Shown in pieces: positions 39,691 through 50,014 of a DNA stretch of 64,000 nt. The notes under the pieces were generated by a model. It did not search any database. It was given only the letters and a program-made list of their open reading frames with translations, and was not told the DNA's origin. The translations under genes were made by a program, and so were the position numbers. The stretch is from the NCBI GenBank assembly GCA_946965045.2, contig OX337233.1:1488001-1552000 (forward strand), read 5' to 3'. This DNA comes from Epithemia pelagica. Lineage: Eukaryota; Bacillariophyta; Bacillariophyceae; Surirellales; Surirellaceae. The first letter of the stretch is position 1; every line of letters starts with the position of its first letter.

Positions 39691-40272
39691 ATGGCTCCAA
39701 GCAAGAACAACGGATGGATCAATTGGAGGTTCTGCAAGTCCAGGGACCTGGTGATCTTGGACCTGGTGGACGGGACGATGCCCATCGATGCAACAGCTTC
39801 TGCCGCATGGGACCATTACAAGAAGACAGCTGTTTTTATCAAGGAGAAAGTTGTTTGGAGCCAGTTCGAGCAACGCTACAAGGATCACGTCAAGCAGACT
39901 CCTAAGAGCAAGTCTCTCAGTGATCAACCGATGGAGGCTCTACTGTTCGACAGGACCTACTACCCTCGACAGACGAAGAATGACCGTGGAGAGTTGACTT
40001 TTGATCTCTCGGAAGCCAAGATGGAGTTGCGTGCTGATGTTGCGGACGGAAAGCATCTCAAGACTACACTGCTTGAGCTACAACGCACGCGACAATCCTA
40101 CAAACAGTTTTCGTCCAAAAAGTTCAAGGAGCATATCTACCAGAAGCAGCGCCGCAAAAAGTTTGTTGCTGTTTTGGAACTCAAACGAGTCAACGAAAAG
40201 AAGAAGAAAGAGCAGCTACGAGGAATCAATGAGGTCCCAGTGCCGGAGGATCAGGAAAACCAGCAGAACTAG
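39691..40272 (+). CDS. Trihelix/Myb-like transposon accessory protein
   Basis: 193 residues from ATG 39691. Residues 8-75 have conserved-looking Trp/aromatic spacing (WINWRFCKSRDLVILDL, AAWDHYKKT, VVWSQFEQRYKDH) like a SANT/trihelix DNA-binding fold. The C-terminal half is a basic, probably coiled helix (RRKKFVAVLELKRVNEKKKKEQ). Harbinger-type elements carry a second Myb-like protein that binds the transposon ends, so this is the best candidate for that role. No close family was recognised, and the assignment rests on pattern and position. Confidence 0.6.
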   Translation: MAPSKNNGWINWRFCKSRDLVILDLVDGTMPIDATASAAWDHYKKTAVFIKEKVVWSQFEQRYKDHVKQTPKSKSLSDQPMEALLFDRTYYPRQTKNDRGELTFDLSEAKMELRADVADGKHLKTTLLELQRTRQSYKQFSSKKFKEHIYQKQRRKKFVAVLELKRVNEKKKKEQLRGINEVPVPEDQENQQN

Positions 40273-41120
40273 TAACTACTTTCTATAGTCCTTCATTCAC
40301 CCATTTAAGACTCTCATTTTTGTTGTTTTCACATCGTCTTCACATTTCACATCGTCTTCACATCTTCTTCACATCTTCTTCACATCTTCTTCACATCTTC
40401 TTCACATCTTCTTCACATCGTTGATGTGAATTTTCACATATTCATGTGAATTTTCACATGAAGTGTGAATATTCCTATCGCCACTGTTTTCTTCACATCA
40501 CAGATGCGAAATTTCAAATCGTCGATGTGAAATTTCACATGAAGTTTCCCTTAAGTAAAATCACACGCCGTCCGGTTAGGTTACTTAGATACGAGAGAAG
40601 GCATGCGTGATAACACATAGAATACTTAGATGAGGAGTACAGTACTACCAATTTTCTAAAATGTCAACCTACAGTCCTCTGTGAAGATTTTCCGGGTGTC
40701 CCCGTATTACAGATTACAGCGTCACTGTATTGGTCATTTCCTAGAATGGCCCGCATGAACTGTGCCCCTCACAATGCACTGCCATGGTAGCGATATGAAG
40801 CATGTGATGGTCGGATCATGATGGGGTGGCCATAGGAGGTCACCAGCAACGACAAAGTTTGATTGTCGTGTTGTTATCGCGGTGGAAGGAATGAGATAGG
40901 CCGGCCGACTGGAGCCAGGAAAAAGGTATGGGGGTGGTTCACAGAAACTACAACCTCAAAACCACCCCCGCTAGGGGGTAATACGTCTTGTATTGCGGTG
41001 AGTCGATCTCCATCGTTTTGCAGCACGAGAACGTCTGTCCATCGTCACAAAGCACAGGTTTTTGCAAAGCGAGCTCCCGGCATATCGACTTGTTCTTGTT
41101 CCCCCTCTTCTCAGTATAAG
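40273..41120. other. Transposon right end and promoter of the NTPase gene
   Basis: Contains the subterminal array (40329-40540), the proposed transposon end (40980) and a 10-bp hairpin (GGGGGTGGTT at 40930-40939 with AACCACCCCC at 40960-40969) about 150 bases before the NTPase-nuclease start. No gene was seen. Confidence 0.5.
40329..40540 (+). repeat. Right subterminal repeat array
   Basis: About eight CACATCTTCTT-like 11-bp units (40329-40419) are followed by ATGTGAATTTTCACAT and ATGTGAAATTTCACAT palindromes. The palindromes lie on the outer side, mirroring the left end. Confidence 0.85.
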
Positions 41121-42563
41121 ATGGAGATTAGCGTATCTCAAGAGTACGCGTTTGTGCCTCAAGATAAGAATGAATCATTCGACGACGTCGGGTTTGGTCC
41201 TTTTGTGGTCCAACGGAAGCATCTGATCGACGAAATCATTGACTATGCCACACCAAAAAAATCGGTTCACATCAACGGATGCAGGGGATCCGGGAAGACC
41301 ACTGTGCTCAACCAGATCGGGCTAAATTTGATTGGTCAGAACAAGACAGTATTCTTGTTCGAGAGCGCTACTGCACTCAGTAGAGAATCCGTGATTCGAT
41401 GGGTGAAATCGCTGATTCTTGCCAGAGAAGAGGTTTGGCTTTTGATTGACGAGACCCAGAACAATGTGGAAGCAGAGCTGTTTACTTTGCTGTTAAAGAA
41501 CACGAAAGGCCACAAAATCACTACAATCGGAGCCGGTGTACCGGAGTACCAGTCTATGAGTCAGAGGTTCAAGAAAAGGATTGACACCGATCAATTGTTC
41601 TTGACGTCTAACCAAATGCTTGTTGATGAAGGAGTCGTTCAATACTTCAAGAGTATTGCATCGGGAATCAATGGAGCTGCAGACACCGACCAAGTCGACC
41701 TCCTAATTGAGCATTTACGCAACTATGTAGGTGGGCACGTGTATCCGCTTATGTGGTTGTCTGAGAAACTCGTGCCAATGCTCGCTGCCAAAAGTTATTC
41801 AGCCGATGAAGTCATCAACTACCTCGGTTCCTCTTCGTTTCGTCAGCAAGAAGACTTCGCTGCGATGGTGGACCGAATCCTTCCTACAGTTGCAGAAACA
41901 GACATACGTCCTCTTTTGTACAAAGTTCCGGATCCCAACGCCCTCTATGATCTCCGGCGCAAGGGCTTTTGCGACAAAGAAAACAAAATCATATCACAGT
42001 TGCTGTTTCAGGAGTTCATTGCGAAACTGTCTCCAAATGCAACGCTTCCGAGTCGACTGGTGGCTGGTGTCGATGGCATCCGCCAACTGCTACAATTTGC
42101 TTTGCCACACCTTGATTGGACGCGGTACATGGCATTTGGAGGTCCTGTTGAAGATGCGTTGACGCTTGAGTTGTTGATCATTCTTGCTGGAGTTTCCCAC
42201 CTTACGACTCGCCTATTTAACCCCAAGCTTATCAATGCCGGCACTGCATCAAGGAAGCCAGATCTTTATTTCAACACCTCAGTTGACTCTTTTGTTGAGT
42301 GTGTCCTTACGACAGCAAACAACGCGACTGAAGTTGCCAAACTCGATGAACACATTGCTCGGTTCTATGCCACGACTCCAGGAGGCACTGAATATTACCA
42401 GATTGGGCACTCAAATTTTGCTATCCTGAACTACCAACAATACGGAGACCAGCCTATGCTTCCTGGCACTCGTTTTCGAGGGCACGTGTTTGACACAAGA
42501 GTCTTCACTTTCCTTATGGGCACAAAGGAGGTCTTTCTGGGAAGTGCACGCATCGGTCCATAA
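41121..42563 (+). CDS. P-loop NTPase with PD-(D/E)xK-like nuclease domain
   Basis: 480 residues from ATG 41121. The frame is open further upstream but has no ATG there. Walker A is GCRGSGKT (53-60) and Walker B VWLLIDE (105-111), in an AAA/STAND-like domain. The C-terminal part has RKPDLYFNTS (378-387), FVECV (391-395) and LDEHIARF (408-415), the layout of a PD-(D/E)xK fold as found in eukaryotic Crinkler-type effector and transposon-linked proteins. It differs in sequence from the gene at 19553, so it is a second architecture rather than a duplicate. No signal peptide is seen. Function and nuclease activity are inferred. Confidence 0.75.
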   Translation: MEISVSQEYAFVPQDKNESFDDVGFGPFVVQRKHLIDEIIDYATPKKSVHINGCRGSGKTTVLNQIGLNLIGQNKTVFLFESATALSRESVIRWVKSLILAREEVWLLIDETQNNVEAELFTLLLKNTKGHKITTIGAGVPEYQSMSQRFKKRIDTDQLFLTSNQMLVDEGVVQYFKSIASGINGAADTDQVDLLIEHLRNYVGGHVYPLMWLSEKLVPMLAAKSYSADEVINYLGSSSFRQQEDFAAMVDRILPTVAETDIRPLLYKVPDPNALYDLRRKGFCDKENKIISQLLFQEFIAKLSPNATLPSRLVAGVDGIRQLLQFALPHLDWTRYMAFGGPVEDALTLELLIILAGVSHLTTRLFNPKLINAGTASRKPDLYFNTSVDSFVECVLTTANNATEVAKLDEHIARFYATTPGGTEYYQIGHSNFAILNYQQYGDQPMLPGTRFRGHVFDTRVFTFLMGTKEVFLGSARIGP

Positions 42564-43948
42564 AAAAGCGTGGGCAGAATGACCAGATGCACCCGCGTCC
42601 GATCGTTTTGTGTATTCGTAGTAGCAACAAAAGGCTAATTAGAGTCTTCGGCGCAGAGCGCCTTGGAAGACTGTTTTACATGGCTTTGTCCGCGTTGGCC
42701 ACGGTTGGAAGAAAAAGCAACCAAAAAACTACTGGGGGCAGGGCCTGCAGTCCTTTCTTGATTCGGTAGGTCAGGGACACCTTCGAAATTTGTAGCCAAG
42801 GAACAATTTTGTTGTTGACCCTAATAGGCAACAATGCCTTTTGACGGTAAGTTCAATTGGTGAAGTTGACGACCACCTATGTACTAGGGGCATCGGTTTT
42901 ATGATAGGTAACCTAGCAAAACGAATCCGCAAATTACGGTGACGATGCAGCTCTTGATCTATGACTTTGCAAAGAGAATGTGTGGAATAGCAGCAACTGG
43001 ATCAATTTGATGGTTGTTGAGTATTATTTCGTTCATCGAAATGAGTTTCGTTTGGTTGACAATCTCCCAAGTAGTATATCCGTAAGATCGTGTTGGCAAC
43101 GAGACAACAATGGAAAGTTGGCGCCGGTTGTGAATAACACAAGTGTCCAAGGCTCTCGGATTCGAAGTCTTCGTTTAATTTTAGACTTCGGCTCAACAAC
43201 AATTACTCCTATGGGATGGTACTCCAATAATGATAACAGAAGGTACTCCTAGTAGAAGTAGACTCCTCTAGAGAGGAACACCGTACTACGGCAGATAGCA
43301 GAGTCGGAAACTCGTGAATCAAGGCGACCTACTACCTACCCCTCATTAGATTGGGGAGTACCGACAAAGAAGCGATACCAACACAATACACCACAGATAC
43401 GAGGCTAGGGCGTAGGCGTGGGATGTCGTGACACGGCATAGCGGCAACCGCTACTAGGAGTTTAGAGAACATACTTCTTGTATCGGGATAACGGGAACAC
43501 GGAAGCCGGGAGACATGCACCGCGCGTTTTTTTCATTCTTACCCGTACAAGACGTCTTGTGTCTTGTGCTCATAAAGCGACATACTTTCGTCGAAGTAAA
43601 ACGAATCATCGAAGATTGTCATTCATAGAGACCTTTTACAGTATTACGTTGTCAATTCCGACACATCATATCAACTTTGGTCCTCGGTATCTGGTATCAA
43701 AGATATCAACCGTCTGGTGTGAGGCGGTTTCAGTGAAGCATCCAAGATATCTCAAGCATTTACGATATTTGGCCATCAGCGACTTTCTGAATCGACTTAA
43801 ATCTGAACTAAGAACCTCACGGATTCCAAACTAGAATCACGTTTCATCGAAGCCTTCGACGTACCAGTCGTGGAGCGATCAACTTCCTGCCTACGTTAGA
43901 TTTTCGACCGTACCATTGGACTTGGAAGTGCATTCAAAATATCTCAAA
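42564..43948. other. Intergenic with carrier 3'-end duplicate
   Basis: Besides the duplicate at 42939-43121, the region has TACTCCT motifs at about 43203 and 43243. I see no gene in the rest. Confidence 0.5.
42939..43121 (+). repeat. Duplicate of the carrier gene 3' end
   Basis: The copy starts abruptly at GTGACGATGCAG. It includes the last ~24 carrier codons, the stop and the 3' flank, then jumps to the block matching 27403-27425. It is about 15.8 kb from the source copy and in the same orientation, with no carrier body upstream. It is therefore a gene fragment. Confidence 0.85.
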
Positions 43949-45403
43949 ATGGCGCTACTCGGTGAACTGGCCGCGTCGGTCCTTCTGTTTTGTTTGGTTT
44001 TTGGCATGTCTGCGACGGTGGAAATGAAATCTCTCAAGAAACAGATTCGAAACCGCACGGCATTATTGATTGGTGTCGTGATGCAATTTCTTGTGCTACC
44101 TTTCGTTGGATTTTGTGTTGTAAAAATTCTACAATTGCCATCGACCTATGGTGTGACGCTTCTTGTAATTACGAGCAGTCCTGGTGGAAGTTACTCGAAC
44201 TGGTGGTGTTCTCTCTTCAATGCGGAATTGGCCTTGAGTGTGACAATGACAACTATCTCAACCTTACTGTCCGTGGTAATGCTACCGGTGAATCTGATCC
44301 TATACACAAGATGGACGTACTCAGAAGATGTGGTCGGATCGTTGGACTGGTCAGCACTGATTTTGAGCCTGATAGTGGTAATATCAGGTATCGGCGGAGG
44401 TCTGTATTCTTCTTATAGAGCTGAGCAACGAGGAGACAAAGCCCGGTTTCACAAGACTGCTAATCGACTTGGTAATGTCGCAGGTATCCTATTGGTGATT
44501 TTGAGTGTAGTGATCAGTTCCACGGGCAATAATGATCATCACAAGGCGAGTCTGTGGGATCAAGATGCAAGATTTTATATCGGTGTGGCGTTACCTGCTA
44601 TATTGGGCTTACTCCTTGCAGTCAAAATGTCATCGCATTATGAGCTCGAAAAACCGGAACGTGTCGCTGTCGCTGTGGAAGCATGCTACCAGAATACCGG
44701 AATTGCTACATCGGTTGCGATATCGTTGTACGATGGTGATGATCTAGCCACCGCCATTGGTGTTCCTCTTTATTATGGAATTGTTGAAGCCGTCCTTCTG
44801 GCGTTCTTTTGCATGGTGTGTTGGAAAATGGGTTGGACCAAGGCCCCGCCTGAAGAGAACTGCTGTAAAGTGATTTACAACTCCTACGAAGGTCATGAAG
44901 AGGGCGAAGGAGGAGAAAATAATTTGGAAGGTACTGCAAATTCCAAGCGAGAAGGAGCGGAAGTTCCGATGGGAGCGTCAAATGATGAGAGTGGTGAGTT
45001 TGTTGGTACCGGTGATCGCAAGAGAATAGTCGGCGACTCAGCTCCTGACGGTGGAGAATCAGTTGTTACGGAGACAGAAATGACCGAAACATCAGGTTCT
45101 GGCGTTGTTGTACAAGCCTCAGAAGACGGAGCCGTTGCTGTCGTCAGCGGTAATGAGGGAGAACTGCCACAGCAGGTGTCTGGGTTTGACCGTGTAATGG
45201 CCACGGTTCGTGCACGTGTTGCTGGGTATGGATTTGGTCAACAGGACGAAGAACGTGGATTAAGAACAAGACGTGGTCCCGTCACATTGGGGCTGTCTCA
45301 GGTTGCGTCCCCGCGAGACAAAAAACGAAAGAAGAAGAAGAAAACCAGTCAAGAGAAGAATAAAGAAAACGATTTACCCTTGGAAGGTCGAAGTATCGAC
45401 TAA
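43949..45403 (+). CDS. Bile acid:sodium symporter family (SLC10/BASS-like) transporter
   Basis: 484 residues from the first ATG at 43949. About nine to ten hydrophobic helices occupy residues 5-295, including LLFCLVFGMSATVEM at the start, ITSSPGGSYSNWW (the conserved SSPGG-S crossover motif of SLC10) and VEACYQNTGIATSVAIS (the second crossover motif). This is a strong family match. The C-terminal 180 residues are a hydrophilic acidic tail ending in a Lys-rich stretch (RDKKRKKKKKTS), likely cytosolic. Plant BASS members move pyruvate, glucosinolates or other organic acids with Na+; the substrate here is unknown. No plastid presequence is evident. Confidence 0.9.
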   Translation: MALLGELAASVLLFCLVFGMSATVEMKSLKKQIRNRTALLIGVVMQFLVLPFVGFCVVKILQLPSTYGVTLLVITSSPGGSYSNWWCSLFNAELALSVTMTTISTLLSVVMLPVNLILYTRWTYSEDVVGSLDWSALILSLIVVISGIGGGLYSSYRAEQRGDKARFHKTANRLGNVAGILLVILSVVISSTGNNDHHKASLWDQDARFYIGVALPAILGLLLAVKMSSHYELEKPERVAVAVEACYQNTGIATSVAISLYDGDDLATAIGVPLYYGIVEAVLLAFFCMVCWKMGWTKAPPEENCCKVIYNSYEGHEEGEGGENNLEGTANSKREGAEVPMGASNDESGEFVGTGDRKRIVGDSAPDGGESVVTETEMTETSGSGVVVQASEDGAVAVVSGNEGELPQQVSGFDRVMATVRARVAGYGFGQQDEERGLRTRRGPVTLGLSQVASPRDKKRKKKKKTSQEKNKENDLPLEGRSID

Positions 45404-46215
45404 AAGTAAGGGCGGTCCAGTTCGCTATGAAGGTTGTATGGTTTGAATGGTCTGGCTCAAAAACCTGATCTCGGTTGCGATTTTTTGCACAAAATGTGTA
45501 GAAGGAGAGTCCCAACAGGACCAAAGATCCGGATACTACTTTTTTCTGTGGTTACATGATGAACATGTAACTCCAGTGAAAACCTTGAAACATTTTCAAG
45601 ATCGACCGCTGACAAGGTTCGTAAGGTCACTCAATGATTCATTTTAATAGTCAAGTGTGTTATTTCTTACTCTGCAGTAATGGCGAAGCATCTATATCTC
45701 ATACATACAACCTGCTTTTGAAAGGAGACAGAGATCTTTCCTCTAGAGTATGAGTTATTCTAAAATAAGCTTAGCCTAAAACAGGAGAACACATACTCCG
45801 TACGGATATCAAAGGATTACTACTCGTACTCGTAGAGCAGCTTGGGTAGATTGTGCATAGTAGCCCTAGCATTTTTTATCCCTGTCACACCCAAGCGTTT
45901 CCAGATCAAGGAATCTGTAGTGTCGTAAGTCGTAGCAGGACTGACCATTTCTACTGACTATTTCTTAGTCCTACTTACGATAGTGACAACGCAGGATTCC
46001 TTCAACAACCCATCACAAAAGCGTGAGGGGTATCGGCGTTCTCTTGTTGCACCAAACGAGAGACACCTGGTGCATTCTCTACTTGTCCAATCTTCTCTTC
46101 AAATTCAATTGAACTCTTTCCAACGCCCATTGCATCGATAGAAGCTGGACAGAAGAGCAAGTTGTTGCTTCCACCCCACCATCAATAATCTCTTCGTGAC
46201 ATCTATCGCTTCAAA
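45404..46215. other. Intergenic
   Basis: 812 bases between the transporter and phytoene synthase. Nothing was recognised. Confidence 0.5.
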
Positions 46216-47806
46216 ATGGATCCAACGAGGTTTTGTTTGTTCCTGGTTTTGTTGGGGAGATTTTCTGTTGGAGCATGGACAACTACTTCGGTCCAACTAA
46301 CAAGAAGAAAGCAAATGTCTTCTCCAACGGTTCTAGCTTCGTTTGCTCCTTCGGCTGATCGCGACAACAGCAACCCTGGCGCACCCGACTCCCCTAGCAG
46401 CAACGTCAACCAAAATCTTCATCACAGTCAGGATGAGTTGGAGCTTGGACGGAAGCTTGAGGGTGGTCACGTGATTGATTTTTCTTCTGTGAAAGCAAGT
46501 TCAAAGGCTGAAGCAGCGCTTGCTGCAGCAAGGCAGCAGCTTTTGAACTCCCAAGCAATGGCGACATCAGCTCAAAATGGACAGATTCTTGGAATTAACG
46601 ACGACGTGATTGGAGAAGTTGGTCATCCATTGGGGCAATTCGCAGGACCTGAACAGATTCAGAACTGTGCGACATGGATTCGCTCCATTGCGCCGCCCAA
46701 TGTCTTTGAGTGGAAGAATGGTCTTTCATCGGATAGTTCGTCCTTCACACGTGAACAGATCTCGTCTTTTCGAAGCATTCTGGACAAGTCGTTTGAAGAA
46801 TCTGGAGAGGTGACTGGAGCCTACGCAAAAACTTTTTACATGGGTACAATGTTGTTGGGAGAAGAAGCACGTAAAGCGATCTGGGCGATCTATGTGTGGT
46901 GTCGACGCACTGACGAAATCGTAGACGCCCCTCGTGACAGCGATGACGAGATGTTGTCAGATTTGAGCTCTTGGGAGATGCGTCTGGAAAATCTGTGGAA
47001 GTACGGAGAGGTAGAGGACGTGTATGACCTGGCTTTGCTTTTCGTGCGCGCGAAGTACCCAAATCTTGATATCACTCCTTTTATGGATATGATTCGTGGA
47101 ATGCTCATGGATGTACCAGGACTTGGACAAGAACGGTACGAGAGCTTCGATGAACTCCATTTGTATTGCTACCGTGTCGCGGGTACGGTGGGACTGATGA
47201 GCCTCCCCGTTTTCGGTTGTGCACCGGGTTACGATGACGAAATAGCACGGTATGGTATTTAATCATGTTTGCCGCTTATCTTTGACCATGACCCGCTGTT
47301 CTCACTTCGTGTTTCCCATTTTTGCTGGCTCCTTTAATCTCGGCAGGGAACCTGCGCTTTCGTTGGGCGTAGCTTTTCAATTGACAAATATCCTACGGGA
47401 TGTGGGTGAAGATGCTGTTCAACGTGGCCGTGTGTATCTTCCTCAGGAAGACCTCCGTCGTTTCGGTGTGACCGAGGAACAAATTTTTGAACAACGTGTT
47501 GATGAAAATTACGTTGCTCTCATGAAGTTTGAAATTGCACGTGCTCGCTCGTACTACGAACGAGCGCGACGTGGTGTATTCATGTTGGCCGCTGGAAGTC
47601 GGTTACCAGTCCAATCTTCTCTTGATGCCTACGGCCGCATTTTGGACAAAATTGAAGAAAACAATTACGATTCCTTAACGACAAGAGCCTATGTTGATAA
47701 ATGGGAGAAGCTCTCGATAATACCCTCTTCGTGGTACCGAACCTTGGACATATCCCGAATGCTCCCGTTGCCAGGTGACAGCGCTGTTGAACTCGATCAA
47801 GCATAA
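46216..47806 (+). CDS. PSY: Phytoene synthase
   Basis: Two exons, 46216-47249 and 47347-47806 (intron 97 nt, donor GTATGG, acceptor CGGCAG), give 497 residues. The enzyme condenses two geranylgeranyl diphosphates to phytoene, the first committed step to carotenoids such as fucoxanthin, in the plastid. The two Mg-binding aspartate motifs are DEIVD (233-237) and DVGED (363-367), within the family signatures YVWCRRTDEIVD and QLTNILRDVGEDAVQRGRVYLP. The N-terminus MDPTRFCLFLVLLGRFSVGA|W reads as a signal peptide with Trp at the cleavage site, then a Ser/Thr/Arg-rich transit region. Residues about 60-150 form a hydrophilic linker. Confidence 0.97.
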
Positions 47807-47910
47807 AGTAAAATTATAGGAGTACATAGATGCATGAGGTAATATGTTATGTTGAAACGTAAACAAAGCTGTATATTACGTTGTCCGATGAGTTTTCTTT
47901 TTGGTTCGTC

Positions 47911-48966
47911 TCAGCCAAGAGGAAAGAGCTTTTGTGCGCAAGAATGGTGTTCAATGCCACGAAACATCTGCTTCAGCAAGCGAAATTGCGTTTCACGGCC
48001 TTGCTTGATCTCTGACAAAATGTGGCAATGACGCTCATGGAAAAGATAAGCGGACGGATTTCTCGCTTCTGCTTCTTCAAGCCTATTTCTTCCATGATGC
48101 GAATCCTCGGCCACTGAGTTATGACGAACCACCAATGAACAGAAAAGCCGACGGAGGCGTGATGGGCGTTGTCTATGCCCGTCTTCCATATCCTGCTGCT
48201 CGTACTTGGACAAGGTCAATTCCAGTAACTTTTCTCGCACATACCATTCTTCACGACGCCAGCGCCGAATATCTTGTTCCACAAGAAGCAAGTCTTCACG
48301 AAATTCACCCCAATAAAAGATAAAACGTCGACTGGGGCTGTATTGGTCAGACGGATCCTCGTCTTGTTTTTGACGGCGATAGGATAAAAAGTCCTGAGAC
48401 AGACAGTAGTCGAGAATCATTTGTCGATTCCGGCTGCAGGCACTCGAAGAGCTACAAGAACAAAGCTGACTTTCAACAATGGACCGTGCAGATTCTTCCG
48501 ACAAGCGATTTGTCCCTTCCAACAGCAGGGCTTCCGGGAAAGCGTGAAGAAAAGCTTCCACCTGGGCTACATCAGCATTGATGGAACAAAGATAACACAA
48601 AGCCGTGTTGAGGGCCTGAATCTCATCTAATCGCTCATAGTCTTTCTGGTTACTTTCAAACTCGACATGCTCGGGAACAGAAGCGATAGATGCGACTTGC
48701 CCTTTCCTCATTGTCAGGTTTTCCGAGTGCTTCCGCATTCGCGATGGTTGTGACAAGCCACTTTCATTTGAAGATCGTACCTCATGACAGAGTACTTGTG
48801 ACACATCCAACGGTACATTTGCTTCTTCCGTTGACCGTCTCGTTTGGAGTTTCGGTGCGACGTTCCATTGTTTGTTGTCATTCTTGAAAACAAGTGTCAC
48901 TTGAAAACAGTACTGGGGGATTGTGGGGGAAAGGCCACAGTGGATTTTTCGGTAACCTTGAAACAT
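47911..48966 (-). CDS. Hypothetical protein
   Basis: 351 residues from the first ATG at 48966 (MFQGYRKIHCG); the frame extends seven codons further up without an ATG. Residues about 115-165 form a helical segment (IQALNTALCYLCSINADVAQVEAFLHAFPEALLLEG) resembling the ankyrin-like helices common in diatom proteins. A Ser/Cys-rich patch and a basic, charged helical region with Trp/Arg (DIRRWRREEWYVREKLLELTLSKY) follow. No known family was recognised. It converges on phytoene synthase with about 100 bases between stops. Confidence 0.6.
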   Translation of the reverse strand: MFQGYRKIHCGLSPTIPQYCFQVTLVFKNDNKQWNVAPKLQTRRSTEEANVPLDVSQVLCHEVRSSNESGLSQPSRMRKHSENLTMRKGQVASIASVPEHVEFESNQKDYERLDEIQALNTALCYLCSINADVAQVEAFLHAFPEALLLEGTNRLSEESARSIVESQLCSCSSSSACSRNRQMILDYCLSQDFLSYRRQKQDEDPSDQYSPSRRFIFYWGEFREDLLLVEQDIRRWRREEWYVREKLLELTLSKYEQQDMEDGHRQRPSRLRRLFCSLVVRHNSVAEDSHHGRNRLEEAEARNPSAYLFHERHCHILSEIKQGRETQFRLLKQMFRGIEHHSCAQKLFPLG

Positions 48967-50014
48967 GGAATGTGGAACATCACGCAAGGGCTCAAAAGCG
49001 TGGATTCAAATGTTGGCAACAAGAAATAGTCCTTTGTCGGTCATGTCCATGAGCATGGACTTATCCATTAGCATAGCGCCCACTGACCCAGCTCAATTTC
49101 GACTATCGGCACACGTCGAATGATATTCCCCATCACCTAATCCTCAAAGCAATAATTATTCTTTTTGGCCTTTGGGGAAGATAACAACATTGCTTTACTG
49201 GGGAATGGCATGGGTATATATTCGTAACAAGATCGTCGACCATCGGAGGGTGAGAAGTGAAAAATACAGCGATAGAACGGTTCCCGCCTTTTTTTTCCTT
49301 GGCACTCGTCACATGCCATTTTACCATTTACCACATGCCAAGAAATGCCAACGGACAACCCGTTTGTTCGTTGGCTCACACATGACGAAGGACTGGAAGT
49401 GGTAACCTTACAATGAAACTGCTACCGAGCATGCGCGCGAGGCGACACGTGTTACGCCTGTGCGTTAGGCAGGAGTTGGATATTCGTACTCCTACAATAC
49501 TATAAGCTTCCATATAATATTGTACAAGGAATTTGGGGAAGCAGGCTTGCTCTTCTTCTTGGTATGGAGTTTAGTGATTAAGCCTCATGGGCAATAACAA
49601 ATTAATTAAGCTCGTCATTTATGATTCAAAAGTACTCGTATAGTATGCCTTTGAATTGCCTGGTATACTTCCTATTTATCTCTCTTATACACAACAACAG
49701 GTGGCTTTAATCCACCATATATCCGTTGAATGGACAGTTGGTCTTGGGAATGCGTGTGAAATAATTTTGCTTCATCATCCTGAAACGATTGACGGTGCAG
49801 GACATGTTGTCGAAGAATGATCGTCCTTCTCTTGTGCATGATAACTGATTGTCAATTTGCGACGATTGGACGGCCTTCCCAGAGAACTTCACTAAAGGTT
49901 TGGCTACCTCGTTCATTTCAGGTAATCGTAGGCTGTTGGTGAAATCGACCCAAGGGTCCTCGTCATTGACCTTGAAGAGTTGTCTTTGCCGTTGAGGTTT
50001 TCCGAAAGGCGACG
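48967..50014. other. Intergenic
   Basis: About 1 kb. A GTACTCCTACAATAC motif at about 49486 belongs to the AGGAGTA series. No gene was seen. Confidence 0.5.

Larger units (their letters stand above)
28352..40980. mobile_element. DDE DNA transposon split by a copia insertion
   Basis: Inward-facing ends at 28352 (TACCCCCCAGCGGGGGTGGC...) and 40980 (reverse complement TACCCCCTAGCGGGGGTGGT...) agree at 32 of the first 37 positions. Subterminal arrays of CACATCTTCTT-like units and ATGTGAAAATTCACAT palindromes lie just inside both ends. The interior has a DDE transposase (29603-30667), a KOW-like protein (29007-29441), a broken gene (30854-39187) and a trihelix-like protein (39691-40272). The 6.87-kb copia element and its target duplication account for more than half the length. 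No matching target duplication was found at these ends. An alternative, shorter pair of ends is TTAAGGG at 28373 and CCCTTAA at 40548, with a 4-bp TTAA duplication. Confidence 0.6.

Noticed and set aside
28373-40554. TTAA sites as the true transposon ends (TTAAGGG ... CCCTTAA)
   Set aside because: Attractive as a 4-bp duplication, but only 7 bp agree, while the outer ends match at 32 of 37 positions. Kept as an alternative, not the main call.
40863-41120. N-terminal extension of the NTPase-nuclease protein
   Set aside because: The frame is open but has no ATG and crosses the GC-rich hairpin at the transposon end; 41121 is the better start.
19553-42563. The two NTPase-nuclease genes as paralogues from one duplication
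   Set aside because: Walker regions, spacing and nuclease motifs differ too much; they look like separate families.
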